From UBA288 sp050178135 (GTDB lineage Archaea; Halobacteriota; Methanomicrobia; Methanomicrobiales; Methanospirillaceae), in the NCBI GenBank assembly GCA_050178135.1, contig JBFXGJ010000019.1, positions 1 to 34,649 of the forward strand: DNA of 34,649 bases. The letters run 5' to 3'. The notes under the pieces are model-generated. The model worked only from the letters and a program-made list of their open reading frames with translations. It did no database searches and was not told where the DNA came from. Of this stretch, positions 7,726 to 15,421 are shown one piece after another (within the stretch, counting starts at the first letter, position 1; each line of letters starts with the position of its first letter). A program made the position numbers and the translations under genes.

Positions 7726-8136
7726 GTGGAAGTGATAATCCGGGCGCGTGGAATCGGAAAAGGGGCGGGTACCGGCCCCCTGCTCGTGACGGAGGCCCCC
7801 ATCTCCTTTCTCGGTGGGGTCGACCCGGCGACAGGGGTCGTGATCGACCGAGGGCACCCCCTGGAGGGGCAGACGATCGCCGGACGGGTGCTCGTCTTTC
7901 CGCATGGCAAGGGCTCGACGGTCGGGTCCTACGTCCTCTACGGCCTGGCCCGGAACGGGGTCGCGCCGGCGGCGATCATCAACGCCGAGGCCGAGACGAT
8001 CATCGCCACGGGAGCGCTGATCGCCGGCATCCCCCTGGTGGATCGCCCCGAGATCCCGCTCGCCGAGCTTCCCGCAGGGGTGACGGCGACCGTGGACGCA
8101 GACGCAGGCGAGGTCCGAATTGAGGAAGGGGCCTGA
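7726..8136 (+). CDS. Aconitase X swivel-domain protein (DUF126), phosphomevalonate dehydratase small subunit
   Basis: This protein of about 136 residues has the hallmark of the aconitase-X small subunit: GRVLVFPHGKGSTVGSYVL, then NAEAETIIATGALIAGIPLVD. In archaea this domain pairs with the aconitase-X catalytic subunit to form mevalonate-5-phosphate dehydratase, which makes trans-anhydromevalonate-5-phosphate in the modified mevalonate pathway to isoprenoid lipids. The catalytic subunit gene is not in this window. The start is GTG: 7726 (MEVIIRARG) or 7732 (MIIRARG). GGTG at 7723-7726 would be a Shine-Dalgarno for the second. In bacteria the same fold serves hydroxyproline metabolism, so the exact substrate is inferred from the archaeal context. 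Confidence 0.85.
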   Translation: MEVIIRARGIGKGAGTGPLLVTEAPISFLGGVDPATGVVIDRGHPLEGQTIAGRVLVFPHGKGSTVGSYVLYGLARNGVAPAAIINAEAETIIATGALIAGIPLVDRPEIPLAELPAGVTATVDADAGEVRIEEGA

Positions 8137-8170
8137 ACGTCCCGCCGCCTGGAGCGGTTAGAGACCGAAA

Positions 8171-8190
8171 GGAAACCCTTTTTTAGGGAT
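8171..8190 (+). promoter_or_regulatory. Candidate BRE/TATA of ilvD and oligo-T end of the DUF126 gene
   Basis: GAAAGGAAACC followed by CTTTTTTAGG resembles a BRE plus TATA box. The core sits about 27 nt before the ilvD ATG, predicting a leaderless message. The same T6 could terminate the upstream gene. Confidence 0.5.
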
Positions 8191-8210
8191 GCACTGCACC
8201 CTATCCCCGT

Positions 8211-9854
8211 ATGCGGAGTGACGAGATCAAGGCCGGGTACCAGCGGGCGCCGAACCGCTCCCTGCTCCGGGCACTCGGGGTGACCGACCGGGAGATGGAG
8301 AGGCCGTTCATCGGGATCGCAAACGCCTGGTCGACGGTGGTGCCGGGCCACCTCCACCTCCGGCAGCTCGCAGAACGGGTCCGCGAAGGGGTGGCAGCCG
8401 GCGGTGGCGTCCCCTTCGAGTTCGGGGTGATCGGCGTCTGCGACGGGGTCGCGATGGGACACGAGGGGATGCGCTACTCGCTCCCCTCGAGAGAGAACAT
8501 CGCCGACTCGATCGAGATCATGGTCCAGAGCCACCGCTTCGACGGGCTCGTCTGCGTCGGCACCTGCGACAAGATCGTGCCGGGGATGCTGATGGCCGCC
8601 GTGCGGTGCGACATCCCGACGATCGTGCTGACCGGCGGCCCGATGCTCGAAGGCAGGGCGCCGGGGCGTGACCTCTCGCTCACGGAGGTCTTCGAGGGCG
8701 TCGGACGGGTGGCGGCCGGCACGATGAACGAGTGCGAGCTCTGCGAGCTCGAGTGCGCCGCGATGCCGGGTTGCGGCTCCTGCCAGGGCCTGTACACCGC
8801 GAACACGATGGCCTGCATGACCGAGGCGCTCGGGATGTCGCTCCCCGGAACGGCCGCGACACCCGCCGTCGACGCGGGCAAGCTCCGGCTCGCCCGCGAG
8901 ACCGGGGAGCGGGTCGTCGACCTGGTCCGTGAGCAGGTGACCCCCCGCCAGATCGTCACCCTCCCGTCGCTCCGGAACGCGGTCCGGGTCGACATGGCCC
9001 TCGGCGGATCGACCAACACGGTCCTCCACCTGATGGCGATCGCGACCGAGGCGGGGGTCCCGCTCGACCTTGCGACCTTCAACACGATCGCGGACGCGGT
9101 GCCGCACATCGCGGCCATGCTCCCCGGGGGCCCGTACTCGATGGAGCGGCTGCACGTCTCGGGCGGCATCCCCGCCGTCCTGAGCCGGCTCCTGCCGCTC
9201 CTGGAGGACCAGCCCACGGTCTCGGGCCGCTCAGTCCTGGAGATCGCGGGAGAGGCGCGGGTCCGCGACGACGAGGTGATCCGGCCGCTCGACCGGGCGG
9301 TGCACGATGCCGGCGGGCTCCGCTGCCTGGCAGGCACCCTCGCCCCCGAAGGCGCCGTGGTGAAGGCTGCGGCCGTTGCGGACGAGATGTGGCGGCACGA
9401 GGGACCCGCCCGGGTCTTCGACGGCGAGCCGGCCGCGATGGCCGCACTCCTCTCACGGACGGTCAGGGAGGGGGACGTCGTGGTGATCCGGTACGAAGGG
9501 CCACGGGGCGGACCCGGGATGCCGGAGATGCTCGCCCCGACCTCCGCCCTGATGGGGCTGGGGTACACACGGGTCGCTCTTATCACCGACGGTCGGTTCT
9601 CAGGCGGCACGCGTGGCCCGTGCATCGGGCACGTCTCCCCCGAGGCGGCGGTGGGCGGACCGATCGGGCTCGTCCAGGACGGGGACCGGGTCCAGATCGA
9701 CCTCTTCGAGCGCCGGATCGACCTGCTGGTGGACGAGCAGGAGCTCGCCCGACGAAGAAGCGCCTGGGCCCCGGCGAAGAAGGAGCTCTCCGGCATCCTC
9801 GCCCGGTATGCCCGGACGGTCGAACAGGCGCACCTCGGCGCGGTCCAGCGATAA
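8211..9854 (+). CDS. ilvD: Dihydroxy-acid dehydratase
   Basis: This 547-residue enzyme dehydrates dihydroxy-isovalerate and dihydroxy-methylvalerate to the keto acids for valine, isoleucine and leucine. Key motifs are VGTCDKIVPG (C119, D120, K121), CGSCQG (C191), GVCDGVAMGHEGM, and the C-terminal DGRFSGGTRG with the catalytic serine. In the N-terminal region the sequence is VVPGHLHL, like the oxygen-labile [4Fe-4S] E. coli enzyme (PGHVHL), rather than the PCN motif of [2Fe-2S] enzymes. That suggests a [4Fe-4S] cluster, which suits an anaerobe. The gene stands alone, without other branched-chain genes beside it. Confidence 0.95.
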   Translation: MRSDEIKAGYQRAPNRSLLRALGVTDREMERPFIGIANAWSTVVPGHLHLRQLAERVREGVAAGGGVPFEFGVIGVCDGVAMGHEGMRYSLPSRENIADSIEIMVQSHRFDGLVCVGTCDKIVPGMLMAAVRCDIPTIVLTGGPMLEGRAPGRDLSLTEVFEGVGRVAAGTMNECELCELECAAMPGCGSCQGLYTANTMACMTEALGMSLPGTAATPAVDAGKLRLARETGERVVDLVREQVTPRQIVTLPSLRNAVRVDMALGGSTNTVLHLMAIATEAGVPLDLATFNTIADAVPHIAAMLPGGPYSMERLHVSGGIPAVLSRLLPLLEDQPTVSGRSVLEIAGEARVRDDEVIRPLDRAVHDAGGLRCLAGTLAPEGAVVKAAAVADEMWRHEGPARVFDGEPAAMAALLSRTVREGDVVVIRYEGPRGGPGMPEMLAPTSALMGLGYTRVALITDGRFSGGTRGPCIGHVSPEAAVGGPIGLVQDGDRVQIDLFERRIDLLVDEQELARRRSAWAPAKKELSGILARYARTVEQAHLGAVQR

Positions 9855-9861
9855 TCGTATC

Positions 9862-9871
9862 CTTTTTTATC
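9862..9871 (+). promoter_or_regulatory. TATA-like box of the carbonic anhydrase gene (also T6 after ilvD)
   Basis: CTTTTTTATC lies 8 nt after the ilvD stop and about 45 nt before the carbonic anhydrase ATG. This allows a leader of about 20 nt that contains the Shine-Dalgarno. It may also end the ilvD transcript. Confidence 0.45.
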
Positions 9872-9912
9872 TACACGGGTCGACCACCTCAATCTCCAGG
9901 AGGAGACTGACG

Positions 9913-10497
9913 ATGGTAGAGAAACTCTTGAAGGGAAACCAGGCCTACCGCGAGACCGAGGTGGCCGCGAACCGTGACTTTTACGCCGAACTGGCGAAGG
10001 GCCAGAGTCCCACGGTGCTCTGGATCGGCTGCTCGGACTCGCGGGTGCCACCCGAGCAGGTGACGAACTCGAAGGCGGGCGAGCTCTTCGTCCACCGGAA
10101 CATCGGCAACGTGGTGCCGAACTACGACTGGAACTTCGCGACCGTCCTCGAGTACGCGATCAACCACCTGAAGGTGAAGGACATCGTGATCTGCGGTCAC
10201 TCGGACTGCGGGGCGTGCAAGGCGCTCGACGCGGACTTAAAGAACGATCACTACATCCCCTTCTGGCTCACGAACGCGATGCCGGCAAAGGAGCACATCG
10301 ACTCACAGCGCCCTGCGCCGACGGACGACGCCGGAAAGACCGCCCGGCTCGAGGCGATCGTGAAAGAGAATGTCCGGCTCCAGCTCCAGCACCTCGGAAA
10401 GTACCCGATCGTGCAGGCGGCCATCGCCGACGGGCGCATCCGGGTTCACGGCCTGTACCATGACATCGGCACCGGCGAGATCGGGCCGATCGATTAA
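9913..10497 (+). CDS. Beta-class carbonic anhydrase
   Basis: This 194-residue zinc enzyme interconverts CO2 and bicarbonate. The zinc ligands are C40 (IGCSDSR), H96 and C99 (GHSDCGAC), with the D42-R44 dyad, so it is a complete beta-class site. The sequence KGNQAYRETEVA and FVHRNIGNVV are typical of the plant-type branch, which is longer than the Cab type known from Methanothermobacter. ATG at 9913 has a strong Shine-Dalgarno (AGGAGGAGA at 9897-9905); the open frame upstream is only a shadow of ilvD. The enzyme would help supply CO2 or bicarbonate to methanogenesis and carboxylases. It is convergent with the next gene. Confidence 0.93.
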   Translation: MVEKLLKGNQAYRETEVAANRDFYAELAKGQSPTVLWIGCSDSRVPPEQVTNSKAGELFVHRNIGNVVPNYDWNFATVLEYAINHLKVKDIVICGHSDCGACKALDADLKNDHYIPFWLTNAMPAKEHIDSQRPAPTDDAGKTARLEAIVKENVRLQLQHLGKYPIVQAAIADGRIRVHGLYHDIGTGEIGPID

Positions 10498-10503
10498 AAA
10501 AAG
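10496..10503 (-). terminator. Oligo-T terminator of the thioredoxin-like/FDR/glutaredoxin genes
   Basis: A run of eight A on the plus strand gives T8 on the minus strand, about 24 nt after the stop of the gene at 10527. A second T5 lies closer (about 10514-10518). Confidence 0.5.
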
Positions 10504-10526
10504 ATCAACCGGAAAAATTGGTCTGA

Positions 10527-10871
10527 TCAGGCCGCGAGGGCCAGGTCGACCTCTCTCTTTATCGGGTCGTACGAGACCCGACCGATCGGCCGCCACCGGC
10601 CGTTGATCAGCACGAGCGGGATCGGGGGCGACTCGCGGTCCACCACCTCCCGGACGTGATCGGGGACCCCGTCGTCGAGAAGGGTGAGACGGGCCTCGAC
10701 CCTGTCGCCATACTCGGCCGCGAGACGCTTTTTAAGGGCGTCGAACGCAGCGGTGAGCATCCCGTAGGGAGCGCAGTCCTCGAGGCCGCAGGTCCGGTTC
10801 TCGTCGCACGGGAAAGGCCCGCACTCCGACCTCGAGAAGCCGACGATCTCGACCGTGACTCTTTCTGCCAT
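10527..10871 (-). CDS. Small Cys-rich protein, possibly thioredoxin-fold
   Basis: This 114-residue protein begins MAERVTVEIVGFSRSECGPFPC; a GTG at 10875-10877 would add two residues. It contains ECGPFPC, then CGLEDCAPYG, then a PPIPLVLINGRW segment that resembles the cis-proline loop and last strands of thioredoxin-fold proteins. The N-terminal VTVEIVGFS would be the first strand leading into the Cys motif. It has no CxxC directly at the usual spot (C-x4-C instead), so it may bind a metal or form an unusual disulfide. It sits 44 nt downstream of the ferredoxin:disulfide reductase gene on the same strand, so a redox-partner role is a reasonable inference. I cannot name a family with certainty. 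Confidence 0.6.
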   Translation of the reverse strand: MAERVTVEIVGFSRSECGPFPCDENRTCGLEDCAPYGMLTAAFDALKKRLAAEYGDRVEARLTLLDDGVPDHVREVVDRESPPIPLVLINGRWRPIGRVSYDPIKREVDLALAA

Positions 10872-10915
10872 AACCACGTGTCCGCTTGCAGGCTACAAGA
10901 GGGTTGCGGGCCGGT

Positions 10916-11434
10916 TCAGATGAACCGGGAGAACCGCTCCCGACCGACCTTGCAGACCGGGCACTCAAGGGGCGGGGTATCACGGGCGCAGAGATAGCCG
11001 CAGACCGAGCAGCGCCAGACCGGGAACGGGAGGGGGCCGACGGCGCCGGAGCCGGCGGGAACCCCGACACGCGCCTTCTCCCGTTCAGCCCGGGGCGGGC
11101 GGCGCTCCGGGATGGAGCCCACGGGTGCCCTGCCGGCCTTCACGTCGGCCGAGACATAGAGGGCGCAGTAACAGGCACCGTGCTCGACAAGGTCGGGGTC
11201 GCGGTAGTCGCACGGGCAGATGATGTCGAGGTCCGTCTCCTTCGACCCCGTCGCGAGCCGACACGGGCAGGCGCGGTAGCCGTAGCGGCGTTCATTCTCG
11301 ATCAGTCCTCGCACGAGACTCCCGGTGAAGGCTGCGTCGGGGTGGAGGTGGTAGCCGCCGGCTTCGGCGTCGCGTTCGATCTGAGCCTGGACCCGGGCGA
11401 CCTCCTCGTCGGTGATCGGCTCCGTGCCGCTCAC
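10916..11434 (-). CDS. Ferredoxin:disulfide reductase (FTR catalytic-type) with C-terminal rubredoxin domain
   Basis: This 172-residue protein has the six-cysteine signature of the ferredoxin-thioredoxin reductase catalytic subunit: CPC (C56, C58), CPC (C73, C75) and CYC (C88, C90). By analogy four of these hold a [4Fe-4S] cluster, while C58 and C90 would form the active disulfide. Spacing is 14 and 12 residues rather than the 16 and 8 of plants and cyanobacteria, and the usual CHC is CYC. A linker leads to a rubredoxin-like domain, WRCSVCGYLC...CPVC (C142, C145, C158, C161). The same fusion is known in Methanosarcina, where it passes electrons from ferredoxin to a NrdH-like glutaredoxin. GTG start 11432-11434 overlaps the glutaredoxin stop (GTGA), indicating translational coupling. 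Confidence 0.88.
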   Translation of the reverse strand: MSGTEPITDEEVARVQAQIERDAEAGGYHLHPDAAFTGSLVRGLIENERRYGYRACPCRLATGSKETDLDIICPCDYRDPDLVEHGACYCALYVSADVKAGRAPVGSIPERRPPRAEREKARVGVPAGSGAVGPLPFPVWRCSVCGYLCARDTPPLECPVCKVGRERFSRFI

Positions 11435-11706
11435 GCGAGGGCCTCCCGGATCTCCTTCTCCTTGAACCCGACGATCGTCTGGTCGCCGATCACGACGGTC
11501 GGAAAGGAGAGGGAGGGGTTGACGCGCTCGACCGCCTCGATGACCGCCTTCTGCTTCTCCGGGCCGACCAGGTCAACATAGATGTAGTCGAAGGCGACCC
11601 CGAGGTCTGTCAGGAGCTCCCTGGTCTTGGCGCACCAGCCGCAGGTGGAGAGGGCGTAGAGCATGACCGGTCCTTTGTCGGTGCCGTTGATGTGCACGAG
11701 CTGCAT
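11431..11706 (-). CDS. Glutaredoxin-family (NrdH-like) redoxin
   Basis: This 91-residue redoxin has the CGWC active site (C22, C25), the cis-proline segment SFPTVVIGDQTIVGF and the usual beta-alpha-beta length. It would be reduced by the ferredoxin:disulfide reductase encoded immediately downstream, whose start overlaps its stop. In Methanosarcina barkeri such a pair serves the anaerobic class III ribonucleotide reductase; no nrdD is present in this window, so that target is inferred. There is no Shine-Dalgarno, and a TATA-like TTTAAA lies about 24 nt before the ATG, predicting a leaderless transcript. Confidence 0.9.
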   Translation of the reverse strand: MQLVHINGTDKGPVMLYALSTCGWCAKTRELLTDLGVAFDYIYVDLVGPEKQKAVIEAVERVNPSLSFPTVVIGDQTIVGFKEKEIREALA

Positions 11707-11728
11707 GCGGAGGTATTCCCGACAGCAG

Positions 11729-11736
11729 GTTTAAAC
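11729..11736 (-). promoter_or_regulatory. TATA box of the glutaredoxin-FDR operon
   Basis: The palindromic GTTTAAAC is placed 23-30 nt before the glutaredoxin ATG (11706), the expected archaeal TATA position for a leaderless message. Confidence 0.55.
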
Positions 11737-11773
11737 ATGGCGGACGGAAGGCGGTCCGGGGTGCCGGTAGCCC

Positions 11774-12952
11774 TCAGCTACCGAGGGCGCGGAGAACCCG
11801 GCCGATCCGGGCGACACCCTCGTCGATCGTTCCGGGGTCGACACACGAAAAGTTGAGGCGGACGACGTCGTCACCCCCCTCGAGGTAGAACGGCCGGCCG
11901 GGCATGACAGCGACCCCCTGGTGCACCCCTTCCTCGAAGAGGGTGAGCGACGAGATCCCCGGGGGGAGACGGGCGAGCAGGAACATCCCTCCCTCGGGAG
12001 TCGTGTGATCGAGTTCGGGGCATCGGTCGTCGAGCGCGTCGAGGAGGGCATGACAGTTCTGTTCGTAATACCGCGCGACCCTTCGACACTGCGCGTCCAG
12101 GTCGTTCGTCTCGAGCCAGCGCATCAGCACGAGCTGGCAGAGGTGGTTGGAGTGGAGGTCGGCCGCCTGCTTCGCGATGTTGAACTGCGCGAGGACCGGC
12201 TCGGGCGCGACGATCCAGCCGCAGCGCATTCCCGGTGCCAGCACCTTCGAGAACGAACCCGAGAGGACGGATTGACCGGGAAGGCGGCGCATGATCGGCT
12301 CACGGGGCCGCCCGTCGAAGAAGAGCTCGCCGAAGGCGTCGTCCTCGTACAGGAGGGTGCCCGAGTTGTCGAGGATATCCGCGACTGCCCCCCGCGCCTC
12401 GTCGGGGTACGTGAGGCCGGATGGGTTCTGCGCGTTCGGGATCGCGTAGAAGAACTTCGGTCGGTTGCCGGAGACGAGGCGTCCGAGGGTCTCGAGATCG
12501 GGTCCCCGGTCGTCAATCGGAACGGAGAGGAGGCGGGGTTCGTACAGGCTGAACGCCTCGATCGCCCCGAGGTACCCGGGCGCCTCGACCACGACGGTGT
12601 CCCCCGGGTCGACCAGGCACTTCGCGACCAGGTCGAGGCACTGCTGCGAGCCATTCACGATCTGGATCTGCCCTGCCGTCACGTCGAGGCCGACCCGGCG
12701 GCGGTAGCGGTCGGCGATGAACTCGCGGAGTGGCCGGTACCCATCGGTGGAAGCATACTGGAGGGCCGCCGGGCCGACCTCGGCGAAGACATCGGCCGCC
12801 GCACGCGCGATCCCATCGGCGTCGAGGACCGCCGGCGAGGGGAGGCCCCCCGCGAAGGAGATCACGGAAGGATCGGCGGAGACCGCAAAGAGCGTCCCGA
12901 GAAACGAGGGTGGGACCGCTCCCAGGCGACGGGCAAAGCGGTACGACGTCAT
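11774..12952 (-). CDS. PLP-dependent aminotransferase, class I/II (2-aminoadipate/LysN-like group)
   Basis: This 392-residue fold-type I aminotransferase begins with a short leader followed by VISFAGGLPSP, typical of the LysN/MocR-associated aminotransferase group. The PLP lysine is K236 in SGSFSKVLAPGMRCGW, the NPSG motif is at about 176-179, and the Asp of YEDDAFGEL lies near 204. This group includes 2-aminoadipate and broad aromatic or branched-chain amino acid transaminases, and the sequence alone does not fix the substrate. There is no DNA-binding domain, so it is not a MocR regulator. It is divergent from the metallophosphoesterase gene across about 120 nt. Confidence 0.85.
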   Translation of the reverse strand: MTSYRFARRLGAVPPSFLGTLFAVSADPSVISFAGGLPSPAVLDADGIARAAADVFAEVGPAALQYASTDGYRPLREFIADRYRRRVGLDVTAGQIQIVNGSQQCLDLVAKCLVDPGDTVVVEAPGYLGAIEAFSLYEPRLLSVPIDDRGPDLETLGRLVSGNRPKFFYAIPNAQNPSGLTYPDEARGAVADILDNSGTLLYEDDAFGELFFDGRPREPIMRRLPGQSVLSGSFSKVLAPGMRCGWIVAPEPVLAQFNIAKQAADLHSNHLCQLVLMRWLETNDLDAQCRRVARYYEQNCHALLDALDDRCPELDHTTPEGGMFLLARLPPGISSLTLFEEGVHQGVAVMPGRPFYLEGGDDVVRLNFSCVDPGTIDEGVARIGRVLRALGS

Positions 12953-13072
12953 GCGTACACCCTGGGTGGTGCGGCCGGATAACCGGCACGGTCCCGCTGT
13001 TCACCGCCCACGGTCGATGCCCCGAACTGAAGGGCTATCATACCATGGCTCGAGACATGATCTCGATCACGG

Positions 13073-13948
13073 ATGCGTCTCTTCCCGAACGGTCTCCCGC
13101 TCGACCGGTTCCTCTCGGTCACCCTGGTCCTCGGCGCGGTCATGGCATCGCTCGGCGCGGTCGCATTCGAGCCCCGCTCCTGCGAAGTGACCCACCTCGA
13201 GGTCCAGGGAGCTCCCGACGGTATCGTCTTTATCGCCGATCCCCACCTCCGCGACGGCAACCTGTCCCAGGCCCGCACGGCTGCGGAGCAGATCAACGCT
13301 CTCAAGCCGGCGCTTGTGCTGATCGGTGGGGACTTCGTCTTCGGCAAGGGTGAGGACCTGGAAATCCACGCGCTCTGGTCCGAGATCGATGCCCCCGTCT
13401 ACGCCGTGCTCGGCAACCACGACTATCACTCGGGCGACCACGCGACGAGCCTCATCGGGAAGATGGTCTCGGTGCGGTCAGCGAGCCTTCAGGCAGGGGC
13501 ATACGACGTCGGTCACCTCAGGGACGAGACCACCGACCTCGCCTACGCGGACGAGGTCGAGGCGGTGCTCGAACAGCACGGGGTGCACGTCCTCAGGAAC
13601 GAGGTGGTCGAACTGGAGGTCGGCGGGACGCCCGTCCGGATCGTCGGGGTCGACGACGGCTGGGCCGGGATGGCCGACCCACCCGCGCTCGAACCGGGCG
13701 ACGCGTTCACGATCTACATGGTCCACGAGCCCGAGTGCATCGGCGATTGGGATGCGGACCTCGTGCTCGCCGGCCACACCCACGGCGGCCAGTTCCTGCC
13801 GGCAGGGGTGGCGAACCGGGTGGGGCTCTCGGGCGAGTCCCGCCGGGGCACTACGACGGTCTACGTGACCCGGGGCATCGGGACCTCGAACCTCCCGTGG
13901 GAGGTCCGGGCGGCCCCGCCCGAGATCGTCTGGATCGGCCCGAACTAG
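13073..13948 (+). CDS. Membrane-anchored calcineurin-like metallophosphoesterase
   Basis: This 291-residue protein has one hydrophobic N-terminal segment (residues about 12-33) that would anchor it to the membrane. It then shows the complete metallophosphoesterase motif set: ADPHL (D56, H58), GGDFVF (D87), GNHDYH (N115, H116), a later MVHEPE histidine and GHTHGGQF. The pattern is closest to the YkuE/YaeI subgroup, which acts on phospholipid or lipid-A-type substrates in bacteria; the archaeal substrate is unknown. The insert around 150-175 (YDVGHLRDETTDLAYADE) is longer than I would expect. Its stop (TAG 13946-13948) overlaps the convergent peroxiredoxin stop in the tetranucleotide CTAG. Confidence 0.83.
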   Translation: MRLFPNGLPLDRFLSVTLVLGAVMASLGAVAFEPRSCEVTHLEVQGAPDGIVFIADPHLRDGNLSQARTAAEQINALKPALVLIGGDFVFGKGEDLEIHALWSEIDAPVYAVLGNHDYHSGDHATSLIGKMVSVRSASLQAGAYDVGHLRDETTDLAYADEVEAVLEQHGVHVLRNEVVELEVGGTPVRIVGVDDGWAGMADPPALEPGDAFTIYMVHEPECIGDWDADLVLAGHTHGGQFLPAGVANRVGLSGESRRGTTTVYVTRGIGTSNLPWEVRAAPPEIVWIGPN

Positions 13949-14436
13949 GACGGTGCGGCCTGGAGCTCCACGAGCGCCGCCCTGACGGCGTCGGGGTGAC
14001 CCGGCACCTTCACCTTTCGCCACGCCGCTCGGACCATCCCCTCGGGGTCGACGAGGAAGGTGGACCGTTCGATCCCGAGCATCACCTTTCCGTAGAGGTT
14101 CTTCTCCTTCCAGACGCTGTACTCGGCGAGCACGGCCTTCCCCTCGTCGGAGAGGAGGCGGTGCCGCAGGGCGTGCTTTGCAGCGAACTTCGCGTGGCTC
14201 CCGGGCGAGTCGCCGGAGATGCCGACCACCGTCGTGTTGAGGGCGGCGAAGGCGTCGAGCGCCGCGGTGAAGAGCTGGGCCTCGAGGGTACAGCCCGGCG
14301 TGTTGTCACGGGGATAGAAGTAGACCACGACCCACTGGCCGGCAAGGTCGTGGAGGCAGACGGTCTCGCCGTTCGCATCGGGGAGACAGAAGTCGGGTGC
14401 CGCCTGTCCGATCAGGGGGTCTGGCGTTGTGCTCAT
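13945..14436 (-). CDS. bcp: Peroxiredoxin, Bcp/PrxQ type
   Basis: This 163-residue thiol peroxidase reduces hydroperoxides. The peroxidatic cysteine is C49 in YPRDNTPGCTLEAQLF. The usual Bcp resolving cysteine five residues later (TPGCTxEAC) is Gln54 here. Two other cysteines, C17 (DFCLPD) and C27 (ETVCLHD), lie in the N-terminal strands. The enzyme is therefore either 1-Cys or uses a non-standard resolving cysteine. It would protect the anaerobe from oxidants, with electrons perhaps from a thioredoxin/glutaredoxin such as the one at 11.4 kb (inference). Confidence 0.88.
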   Translation of the reverse strand: MSTTPDPLIGQAAPDFCLPDANGETVCLHDLAGQWVVVYFYPRDNTPGCTLEAQLFTAALDAFAALNTTVVGISGDSPGSHAKFAAKHALRHRLLSDEGKAVLAEYSVWKEKNLYGKVMLGIERSTFLVDPEGMVRAAWRKVKVPGHPDAVRAALVELQAAPS

Positions 14437-14502
14437 GGCGATCCCCTTGCCCTCTACCGGGATAAGGGCTTTCCTTCGGTCGGAAAAGAGGGTGCTGGGG
14501 GA

Positions 14503-15192
14503 TCACTCCCGGCGGGCGAGGACCAGGTAGTAGAGGAGCTGGAGGATCGCCGTGACAGCGGCGGCCACGTAGGTGAAGCCGGCGGCGGTCAGCATCGCCC
14601 GGGCCCCGCGACGGTCGTTCTCGTCGACGAGGAGGGCCGCCTCTTCGAGGAGCCGGAAGGCCCGGCGCGAGGCATCGAACTCGATCGGTACGGTCATGAT
14701 CGTGAAGACCACCATAAGGGCGAAGAAGAAGATCCCCAGGTAGAAGAGCCCGGCGATGTTCATGAAGAGACCGAGCAGGATGCAGATGTACGAGAGGGTC
14801 GGGCTGAACTGGAGCGCGGGGACGAGCGCACTCCGCACCTTCATCAGGGCCGAACCGGTCTGGTACTGCTGGACGTGCCCGAGCTCGTGGGCGGTAACGG
14901 CGAGCGAGGCGACCGAGGGGACGCCCGCGACCGGCTCGGAGAGCCGGACGACGTTCGCACCCGGGTCGAAATGATCGGTCAGTTCCCCCGGCGCGACCTC
15001 CAGCCCGATCGGCTGGAGCGAGGTCCGCTGGAAGAGCGTCCGCCCGACCTGGAGCCCGGTAAGGCCGGAGTGGTTCGGGACCCGCGACCAGGTCGCGTAG
15101 GTGCGCCTGAGCCAGAGCTGGACCCCGGCCGAGATCGCGATGGTCGGGATCAGGACGAAGATGAAGTAGAACGGATCGAAGAAGAAGACCAT
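14503..15192 (-). CDS. Membrane zinc metallopeptidase, YugP family
   Basis: This 229-residue protein matches the YugP-like neutral zinc metallopeptidases (Zn_peptidase_2). It has an N-terminal membrane segment (FYFIFVLIPTIAISAG), a cytoplasmic stretch ending in the zinc motif TAHELGHVQQ, then hydrophobic helices (ICILLGLFMNIAGLFYLGIFFFALMV split by short turns, and a C-terminal ILQLLYYLVLA). The segment IEFDASRRA probably supplies the third zinc ligand. The biological substrate of this family is not established. ATG 15190-15192 has a Shine-Dalgarno AGGAG 7 nt upstream. The divergent KUP gene begins 230 nt away. Confidence 0.87.
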   Translation of the reverse strand: MVFFFDPFYFIFVLIPTIAISAGVQLWLRRTYATWSRVPNHSGLTGLQVGRTLFQRTSLQPIGLEVAPGELTDHFDPGANVVRLSEPVAGVPSVASLAVTAHELGHVQQYQTGSALMKVRSALVPALQFSPTLSYICILLGLFMNIAGLFYLGIFFFALMVVFTIMTVPIEFDASRRAFRLLEEAALLVDENDRRGARAMLTAAGFTYVAAAVTAILQLLYYLVLARRE

Positions 15193-15389
15193 GGCGGAAC
15201 TCCTGTACCTCTGTGACGAGCCCGGGGCTTTTCAACGTTGTGGTGCACCCCCCTCCCCATACGGCACGGAGTGAGGACGGGGATGCCGGAGGGTCCCCGG
15301 TCGGGGTGACCGGGGAAACCATCCCCCGGCGTTGAACTGGAACGAGCGCGTCTCGAGGTCTCATCGCCGTGGATGAATCCAACCGGCGA

Positions 15390-15397
15390 CTTTATCC
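15390..15397 (+). promoter_or_regulatory. TATA-like box of the KUP transporter gene
   Basis: CTTTATCC lies 26-32 nt before the GTG start at 15422, consistent with a leaderless or very short leader. Confidence 0.4.
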
Positions 15398-15421
15398 CCT
15401 GGGGAGAGTCATCACCGCACC

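Noticed and set aside
7938..9155. 405-codon minus-strand frame
   Set aside because: It is antisense to ilvD and the DUF126 gene. Its composition (His, Arg, Asp, Gly rich) is typical of a shadow frame.
13735..15216. 493-codon plus-strand frame
   Set aside because: It is antisense to the peroxiredoxin and YugP genes, both of which have clear motifs. The frame has none.
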